From: Flavobacterium salilacus subsp. salilacus
GTDB taxonomy: Bacteria > Bacteroidota > Bacteroidia > Flavobacteriales > Flavobacteriaceae
Direction: 5' to 3'
DNA length: 64,000 nucleotides
Assembly (NCBI RefSeq): GCF_004634195.1
Contig: NZ_SKBP01000004.1
Span: forward strand, 62,001 to 126,000
Positions 57,685 to 64,000 of the stretch are shown one piece after another. The translations under genes and the position numbers were made by a program. The notes below the pieces were generated by a model, which was not told where the DNA came from, searched no databases, and was given only the letters and a program-made list of their open reading frames with translations. Each line of letters opens with the position of its first letter. Position 1 is the first letter of the stretch.

Positions 57685-57713
57685 GTCATGTAATCAATAA
57701 TTTGCAACTTTGA

Positions 57714-58724
<1,011 letters not shown>

Positions 58725-58729
58725 TCATC

Positions 58730-59134
58730 ATGAAATACCTGTTTTTTATACTTATGGCTCTTTCCTTCCTGTCATGTAAAAAGGAGGAGCAAAAACAAGA
58801 CTTATACCCGTCGGGTACGGAAAATGTAAGTGAAGGCACTACTACTGATATGACGGAATCGGAAAAATTAGGTCAGGAACTCTTTAACGGAAAAGGGAAT
58901 TGCTTTTCCTGCCATAAAGCCGACCAAAAGGTTATAGGACCAAGCATTACCGAGATTGCAAAAATATATACTGAGAAAAACGGCGATATGGCTGGCTTTT
59001 TGAGAGAGAAAGCCGACCCGATTGTTGATCCTTCACAATACTCAGTAATGAAAACCAATTTTTACATTACTAAAAATTTTACTGATGAAGAAATGCAAGG
59101 GGTTGTTGATTATGTAATGAGTTTTAAAAAATAG
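58730..59134 (+). CDS. Lipoprotein cytochrome c (class I, c551/c552-like)
   Basis: The 134-residue protein has a lipoprotein signal (MKYLFFILMALSFLSC with Cys16 as the lipidation site), an acidic spacer, and a small class I cytochrome c domain (about 48-134) with one CFSCH heme-binding site and an axial Met near SVMKTNFY. It is an electron carrier tethered in the periplasm. It follows hemB by 5 bp, so a heme protein is co-expressed with heme synthesis. Confidence 0.92.
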   Translation: MKYLFFILMALSFLSCKKEEQKQDLYPSGTENVSEGTTTDMTESEKLGQELFNGKGNCFSCHKADQKVIGPSITEIAKIYTEKNGDMAGFLREKADPIVDPSQYSVMKTNFYITKNFTDEEMQGVVDYVMSFKK

Positions 59135-59137
59135 TCG

Positions 59138-59198
59138 CAGTTTTCAGTCGCAGTTTTCAGTTAATATGGCGCATACTGAATACTGAGACTGAAAACTG
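59138..59198. repeat. Inverted repeat between convergent cytochrome and response regulator genes
   Basis: CAGTTTTCAGTC (with a near-identical second copy following) pairs with GACTGAAAACTG at 59187-59198. The stem of 12 perfect pairs could act as a bidirectional stop, though it has no T-run; it also looks like a flavobacterial intergenic repeat. Confidence 0.6.
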
Positions 59199-59202
59199 AA
59201 AC

Positions 59203-59886
59203 CTAATCCGGTGCTACGAGCTTAAAACCCACACGGGGTATATTCTCTATACGAATACGGTCGTCATCTTTAAATATTTTGCGAAGGCGCGATATAAACA
59301 CATCCATACTGCGCCCCATAAAATAATCATCTGTACCCCAAATGGAGGTTAGTATTACTTCACGTTTCAGTACGGTGTTTTTGTGCTCTATAAAAAGTTG
59401 CAGTAATGCCGACTCTCTTTCGGTAAGTTTTGTGGTTTTATCATTGCGCGTTATGGCATAGTTTACGGCATCAAAAACAAAATCGCCAATAGTAAAGGTG
59501 CTGCTTTTTACCGCAGGTTTTTTTTGGCTGCGTTGCAGGAACACTTCAATTTTCAGGACAAGCTCCTCCATGCTGTAGGGCTTTACCAAATAATCGTCGG
59601 CACCAAGTCGCAAACCTTTTATACGGTCTTCTTTCAGGGTTTTTGCCGAAAGAAAAATAATGGGTACTTCCACATCACGTTCCCGAATAGCTGTTGCAAG
59701 TTCAAAACCGTCCATTTCGGGCAGCATTACATCGAGTATGCACAGGTCAAAATCGTCTTGCTTAAACGCTTCAAAAGCAGCCTTGCCGTTATCATAATGA
59801 GCTACTTCATATTCCTGCTCCAAGTTATCGGCAGTAAGAAACGCAAGTGTGTTGTCGTCCTCTACATATAGTATTTTCTTTTTCAT
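59203..59886 (-). CDS. OmpR-type response regulator
   Basis: The 227-residue protein has a receiver domain (1-120) with the acidic pair VEDDN, phospho-acceptor Asp in DLCILDVMLPEMDG, and Lys in YLVKPYSMEEL, and a winged-helix output domain (about 130-227) with LTERESALLQLFIEHKN and GRSMDVFISRLRKIF. It is encoded after its kinase with a 4-bp overlap, so the two form one two-component system. Confidence 0.95.
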   Translation of the reverse strand: MKKKILYVEDDNTLAFLTADNLEQEYEVAHYDNGKAAFEAFKQDDFDLCILDVMLPEMDGFELATAIRERDVEVPIIFLSAKTLKEDRIKGLRLGADDYLVKPYSMEELVLKIEVFLQRSQKKPAVKSSTFTIGDFVFDAVNYAITRNDKTTKLTERESALLQLFIEHKNTVLKREVILTSIWGTDDYFMGRSMDVFISRLRKIFKDDDRIRIENIPRVGFKLVAPD

Positions 59887-61163
59887 AGCATGCTATTGTT
59901 GGGTATAGCTATAGTTATGGTTATACCTTTATCATCATTATTTTTTATTTTGATTTTCCATCCGTGTAGCTCACAAATCTTTTTAACATAAAACAACCCG
60001 ATACCAAAACCTTCTATCTCCTTTTTATTCTCTCTGGGCACACGATAAAACCGATCAAAAACATACTCTAAATGTGCCGATGGTATGCCCGAGCCGTTAT
60101 CTGTAAAATGTAACTCCAGGTATTTTGGCTTTTCTTCTATATTTATATGTACTTCGGGAGCTTCATTACCATACTTTATGGCATTTTCTACAATATTATA
60201 AGCTATATTGTAAAAATGGAATTCGTCTGCTGCTATAAAGTAGCCGTTTTTTGTGCTGTTTAATTGTATATTGGCAGCCGGATATTTAAGCGATGCGTTG
60301 TCTTTAACCAAATCCAGCACTTCAACAAGGTTAAATTGTTTCTTTTCAAGCCCCATCAGGTTGGCATCAGCTTTCGCCACATTCAGTATACGCTCTATAT
60401 GTTGGTTTAGCTTGTTGCTTTGTTGTATTATTATCTGCAAATACTTATTCAGTTTCGGGTCTTTCTCTATAGCATCCTGTTTTACCGCATAGTTAGAGGC
60501 TATAAGTATAGACGACAATGGTGTTTTAAACTCGTGCGTCATGTTATTAATAAAGTCCTTTTGCAGTTCGGTATATCTTTTTTGCTTTAAAAGGGTGAAT
60601 ACCGAATAGACATATATAATAAGCACCAAAAACAATACTACTGTATATATCCAGTACTGTTGCAATGATGCTATGTAGTTATAATGCAGGTGCGGAAACC
60701 GGATGGCAAAATAATAAATGAGTCCTTCTTTTTTAGTAAAACAGTTTTTACATTGCGCCACGTCATTCTCCACTTCAGAGCCTGCTGCATTTATATAATT
60801 GCCGTACATCATCTCATCCGAAGCACAATCGTATATGGCATATTCATAATCAATATCCAGCTTTACCTTCTGAAACTCGGTTCTCAGATAATATTCAAGT
60901 ATATCTGCTTCAAAAACATCATCCACATTTACTACATAGTAATCGTCAGATACTTTTTTAATAGGTGTAGTAACGGGTAGCTCGCTGTTATTATCCCGGT
61001 ATATTTTGTTCACCACATCCTGCAAGGCAAAATGAATTTTTTCGCCAAACTCCTTACGTTCAAACATAAATGCCTGTTTGAGCATTACCAACTGCATAGT
61101 AATAACACCTACTATTGCCAGTAAACCAATGAAGACAATTATATTAAGTTTATTAAATTTCAA
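59883..61163 (-). CDS. Sensor histidine kinase paired with the OmpR-type regulator
   Basis: The 426-residue kinase has two membrane helices (about 8-28 and 170-192) framing a periplasmic sensor region that includes a Cys pair (VAQCKNCFTKKEG), an H-box NNMTHEFKTPLSSI with His210, an N-box NIVENAIKYG and G-boxes DNGSGIPSAH and EGFGIGLFYVKKI. The Cys pair could respond to redox state or metal; that is inference. Its stop overlaps the regulator start. No TAnnTTTG box was seen before it. Confidence 0.94.
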   Translation of the reverse strand: MKFNKLNIIVFIGLLAIVGVITMQLVMLKQAFMFERKEFGEKIHFALQDVVNKIYRDNNSELPVTTPIKKVSDDYYVVNVDDVFEADILEYYLRTEFQKVKLDIDYEYAIYDCASDEMMYGNYINAAGSEVENDVAQCKNCFTKKEGLIYYFAIRFPHLHYNYIASLQQYWIYTVVLFLVLIIYVYSVFTLLKQKRYTELQKDFINNMTHEFKTPLSSILIASNYAVKQDAIEKDPKLNKYLQIIIQQSNKLNQHIERILNVAKADANLMGLEKKQFNLVEVLDLVKDNASLKYPAANIQLNSTKNGYFIAADEFHFYNIAYNIVENAIKYGNEAPEVHINIEEKPKYLELHFTDNGSGIPSAHLEYVFDRFYRVPRENKKEIEGFGIGLFYVKKICELHGWKIKIKNNDDKGITITIAIPNNSML

Positions 61164-61285
61164 TTTTTAAAATGTCGTTAATTATTGTTATCCTATATTA
61201 CTATAAAAAAGCGTATGTCACAAGCCGTTAACATGTCGTTAACAATAGTTTGAAAACGATTAACATTTTTCAATAAATAAGTAAA

Positions 61286-61293
61286 TATATTTG
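61286..61293 (+). promoter_or_regulatory. -7 box for the DUF1573 gene
   Basis: TATATTTG matches TAnnTTTG, 47 bp before the ATG at 61341. An in-frame ATG at 61296 would lie at the start site and is unlikely. Confidence 0.5.
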
Positions 61294-61340
61294 TAATGCT
61301 AAATACTAAAAATTGTATTAATCATATAAATCTACTAATT

Positions 61341-61826
61341 ATGAAATCATTTAAATTTACATTATTCGCAGTGGCAGGAGCCCTTTTATTATCATTCTCT
61401 GCCAATGCACAATCTGCACTTAAACCGGCTGTAAAAGGAGCAAAAGCAACTACCGCAACCAGTGAAGAAAAAAACATGCAGCCTTCAGGAATCACTTGGG
61501 AAGAAGACACGCACAACTTTGGCGAAATCGAACAGGGAAAGCCGGTATCACACGAATTTACTTTCAAAAACACTACTAAGCAAACTATCCTTATTACTAA
61601 CGTAAAGGCATCTTGCGGATGTACGGCTACCAACTATACTAAAACGCCTATCAAACCGGGAGAAACCGGTAGCGTAACAGCTACTTATAACGCACGCAGC
61701 GGTGGTAACTTTAACAAAACCGTTAGTGTTACTACAAACGACAGCGATGTAAAAAAAGTACTTAAAATAAAAGGTAAAGTACTAACGCCTGAAGTTGAAG
61801 AAGCAGCTCCGGGTTCTAAACAGTAA
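61341..61826 (+). CDS. Secreted DUF1573 protein
   Basis: The 161-residue protein starts with a signal peptide (MKSFKFTLFAVAGALLLSFSANAQ). It contains one DUF1573 domain (about 55-145), an Ig-like beta sandwich with HNFGEIEQGKPVSHEFTFKN and the conserved Cys pair region NVKASCGCTATNYTKTPIKPGETG, in outline. These proteins are abundant in Bacteroidota envelopes; their role is unknown. The start at 61341 is chosen because it begins the signal peptide. Confidence 0.9.
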   Translation: MKSFKFTLFAVAGALLLSFSANAQSALKPAVKGAKATTATSEEKNMQPSGITWEEDTHNFGEIEQGKPVSHEFTFKNTTKQTILITNVKASCGCTATNYTKTPIKPGETGSVTATYNARSGGNFNKTVSVTTNDSDVKKVLKIKGKVLTPEVEEAAPGSKQ

Positions 61827-61852
61827 TTTTTTTACCGATAATAAAAATAATA

Positions 61853-61879
61853 AAGACCACCGTAAGAGGTGGTTTTTTG
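61853..61879 (+). terminator. Terminator after the DUF1573 gene
   Basis: ACCACC pairs with GGTGGT around a 6-base loop, with an A-rich left flank and six T on the right. Confidence 0.7.
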
Positions 61880-61880
61880 T

Positions 61881-61913
61881 TTTGGTTATTCAAGTGTAAA
61901 AACGCTAACTTTG
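61881..61913 (+). promoter_or_regulatory. Promoter of the ogt gene
   Basis: A TTTG at 61881-61884 and TAACTTTG at 61906-61913 are separated by 21 bp, matching both Bacteroidota promoter elements; the ATG follows 31 bp later. Confidence 0.6.
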
Positions 61914-61944
61914 TTCATAGTACTACCATCTCCATACCTAAAAA

Positions 61945-62418
61945 ATGAAACAGGCATACATCAAAACACCGTTGGGCATTACCGCCATAGAAGGCGATAA
62001 TGATGGCATTAGCAAAATAACAGTGCTTGATGAAAATGTAACAATATCCGATACTATTCACACAGAATTGCAGGAAGCTGTAAACCAACTGGAAGAATAT
62101 TTTTCGGGTAGCCGAAACCATTTTACCTTTAAAATCAACCCACAGGGAACTGATTTTCAGAAAAAAGTATGGAATGCTTTATTGCAAATACCCTATAGCA
62201 AAACCACATCTTACCAACAATTATCAATACAACTGGGCGATGTAAAAGCCATACGTGCCGTAGCATCGGCAAACGGCAAAAATCCGCTTTGGATAGTTGT
62301 GCCCTGCCACAGAGTAATAGGCTCTGACGGTTCGCTTACAGGCTACGCGGGCGGACTTTGGCGCAAAAAATGGCTGCTGGAACACGAGAGCCCACCCATA
62401 CAACAAAGTCTTTTTTAG
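61945..62418 (+). CDS. ogt: Methylated-DNA-protein cysteine methyltransferase
   Basis: The 157-residue protein removes methyl groups from O6-methylguanine in a suicide reaction. The acceptor cysteine is Cys121 in IVVPCHRVIG, followed by GSLTGYAGGLWRKKWLLEHE, in outline. A short N-terminal domain and the helix-turn-helix FQKKVWNALLQIPYSKTTSYQQLS are as usual for the Ogt form. There is no Ada activator domain. It has its own promoter. Confidence 0.95.
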   Translation: MKQAYIKTPLGITAIEGDNDGISKITVLDENVTISDTIHTELQEAVNQLEEYFSGSRNHFTFKINPQGTDFQKKVWNALLQIPYSKTTSYQQLSIQLGDVKAIRAVASANGKNPLWIVVPCHRVIGSDGSLTGYAGGLWRKKWLLEHESPPIQQSLF

Positions 62419-62473
62419 TCTATTCAAAATAAATTTTGATTAAATTCGTAGCATATCCTTTTAACCGCTGATT

Positions 62474-63661
62474 ATGAAATTCATTAAAAAATTCCTGCTT
62501 TGGTTTGTTATTGTGCTTACGGGCATCATTATGCTCATGTATATTTTTGATGTCGATTACCTGCTGCGTGCCATGCGCACCATCTACTTCAGGGGAGAAA
62601 CCACCGCATTTTTAGATGATTATAAAGAATTTCCTAACCGCACTATAGAAAAAGGCACACCGCAACCTTGGGCTATCCATAACGATTATAACACTGTAGA
62701 GCCTACAAAAAGATTACAAGAAGTACATGAAAAACTGGAAACTGTAGCCTACCTCATCATAAAAAATGACAGTATATGGCATGAAAGCTATTATGACGGT
62801 TATGATAAAGACAGTAAATCCAACTCCTTCTCTATGGCAAAAAGCGTCGTTTCGGCAGCACTGTTTAAAGCCATTGAAGAAGGAAAAATAAAAAGCCTCG
62901 ACCAAAAAGTCAGCGACTTCTACCCTCAGTTTAGCGAAGGGCTTGGTGCTGAAATGACGGTGGGCGACCTCTCGTCTATGGCATCAGGGCTAAGTTGGGA
63001 TGAACGCTACTACAGCCCGTTCTCCATAGTAACCCGTGCTTATTTTGACGATAATCTTGAAAAAGTAATACTGGGGCTTGAAGTGGTAGAAGAACCCGGC
63101 ACAGCATTTAAATACCTTAGCGGTGCTACCGAGTTACTGGCTATGGTAATAACCAAAGCCACAGGGCAAACCCTTTCGAGCTATGTGTCAGAAAAATTTT
63201 GGAAACCTATGGGCATGGAAAATGAAGCCCTTTGGCAAACCGATGACCCTGACGGTATCGAAAAAGCCTATTGCTGTATTGCCAGTAATGCGCGCGATTT
63301 TTCACGATTTGGTAAACTTTTTGAGCATAGCGGTAACTGGAACGGAAAGCAACTTTTGGAAAGCACATCTGTACAAAAAATGATAAGTCCCCGATTTCCC
63401 GAAGCCCCATTTTACGGCTACGGTTGGTGGATACACAACTACTTAGGCAAAAAAATGTTTTATATGCGCGGGCACTTAGGGCAGTTTGTAATTGTGATAC
63501 CCGATGACAAAGTTGTTATTACACGACTGGGACACCTGAAAGGACTGCAAACCGACACCGACAGGCACAGTAACGACTTTTATGTATATGTAGATGAAGC
63601 CTACAAAATGATGGGCATGATGCAGGATAACGAAGGAGACGGCAACGGAAAAGAAATGTAA
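62474..63661 (+). CDS. Beta-lactamase-fold serine hydrolase
   Basis: This 395-residue protein has an N-terminal membrane anchor (about 5-25) and a class C beta-lactamase/esterase domain. The nucleophile motif is SMAK (Ser120 and Lys123), a Tyr214 occurs in FKYLSGATE at the place of the Tyr-x-Asn motif, and RGHLGQFVIV near 335 corresponds to the third (His/Lys-x-Gly) motif. It probably faces the periplasm as an esterase or peptidase; resistance activity is not implied. The exonuclease gene follows 15 bp later. Confidence 0.9.
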   Translation: MKFIKKFLLWFVIVLTGIIMLMYIFDVDYLLRAMRTIYFRGETTAFLDDYKEFPNRTIEKGTPQPWAIHNDYNTVEPTKRLQEVHEKLETVAYLIIKNDSIWHESYYDGYDKDSKSNSFSMAKSVVSAALFKAIEEGKIKSLDQKVSDFYPQFSEGLGAEMTVGDLSSMASGLSWDERYYSPFSIVTRAYFDDNLEKVILGLEVVEEPGTAFKYLSGATELLAMVITKATGQTLSSYVSEKFWKPMGMENEALWQTDDPDGIEKAYCCIASNARDFSRFGKLFEHSGNWNGKQLLESTSVQKMISPRFPEAPFYGYGWWIHNYLGKKMFYMRGHLGQFVIVIPDDKVVITRLGHLKGLQTDTDRHSNDFYVYVDEAYKMMGMMQDNEGDGNGKEM

Positions 63662-63676
63662 ACCCAACCGCTACAA

Positions 63677-64000
63677 ATGCTCGAAAAAATAAGGCTCGAC
63701 AATATACTATTCCTCGATATAGAAACGGTTCCCGAACAGGAACATTTTGACTTGCTGGATGCGGAAACGCAGCAGCTATTTGACCTTAAAACGCAATACC
63801 AACGCAGAGACGGCGAAACGCCTAATGAGTTTTACGAACGTGCCGGCATTTGGGCAGAGTTTGGTAAAATAATATGCCTCTCCGTTGGCTTTTTCACCTT
63901 TAAAGGCGATATACGCCATTTTAGGGTAACCTCATTTCATGGCGATGAGCCTAAAATTTTAAAAGATTTTAATAACCTCATCAATAATCACTTTAGCCAG
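63677..64000 (+). CDS. Predicted 3'-5' exonuclease of the PolB-like RNase H fold, 5' part
   Basis: The frame is open from the ATG at 63677 to the window edge (108 codons). The protein starts MLEKIRLDNILFLDIETVPE, where FLDIET is the first exonuclease motif (Asp-x-Glu) of the DEDD family, and continues with AEFGKIICLSVGFF, then the phrase DFNNLINNHF, as in PolB-like exonucleases of Bacteroidota. The later motifs lie outside the window, so catalytic completeness cannot be judged. Confidence 0.8.
   Translation, partial: MLEKIRLDNILFLDIETVPEQEHFDLLDAETQQLFDLKTQYQRRDGETPNEFYERAGIWAEFGKIICLSVGFFTFKGDIRHFRVTSFHGDEPKILKDFNNLINNHFSQ

Overview
The window looks like a piece of chromosome from a Flavobacteriaceae-type Bacteroidota. 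The evidence is a secreted metalloprotease with a type IX secretion (Por) sorting domain, many start sites without a Shine-Dalgarno sequence but with a Bacteroidota -7 box (TAnnTTTG), a plant-type acyl-ACP desaturase, a lycopene cyclase and family-typical intergenic repeats. No rRNA, tRNA, CRISPR array or insertion sequence was seen.

Layout. 0-0.8 kb: end of the F1 ATPase genes (atpD partial, atpC). 0.9-2.2 kb: a small HTH regulator with two DUF2975 membrane proteins. 2.3-8.5 kb: biotin synthesis (bioF, bioD, bioA) with a SET-domain protein and a divergent beta-ketoacyl synthase, plus an AI-2E-type exporter. 8.7-12 kb: an HDAC-like hydrolase and a secreted reprolysin-like protease. 12.1-14.7 kb: an AT-rich NACHT NTPase with pentapeptide-like repeats, a candidate defence gene. 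14.8-25.4 kb: a leftward operon of YjfI-like protein, PspA, YqiJ/NfeD-like protein, a possible 24-residue membrane peptide, flotillin, HNH endonuclease and a 1617-residue DUF3686-type AAA ATPase. It diverges from an HTH/S24-like regulator, and a matching operator motif covers both promoters and recurs inside the regulator gene. 25.7-32.9 kb: mixed housekeeping genes. 33-39 kb: iron uptake (feoA, feoB, a barrel protein, a tiny Cys-rich protein), a ZIP transporter with a DtxR-type regulator, and lycopene cyclase. 39-42 kb: bacilliredoxin, PlsC, acyl-ACP desaturase and an HD hydrolase.

42-58.7 kb is dominated by heme synthesis: a leftward group (AraC regulator, hemH, MATE pump, hemJ, histidine kinase, crotonase) and a rightward group (hemA, hemC, trkH, trkA, hemD, hemE, three accessory genes, hemF, hemB, then a cytochrome c lipoprotein). 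With hemJ as the protoporphyrinogen oxidase, the window covers every step from glutamyl-tRNA to protoheme except hemL and gltX. 59-64 kb: a two-component system, DUF1573 protein, Ogt, a serine hydrolase and a truncated exonuclease gene.

The most unusual items are: the membrane-stress operon with an HNH nuclease gene coupled to its AAA ATPase; the operator system controlling it; the neighbouring NACHT gene; and a palindromic repeat family that sits in frame inside bioA and hemC. Functions are assigned by reading motifs and family resemblance, without database searches.
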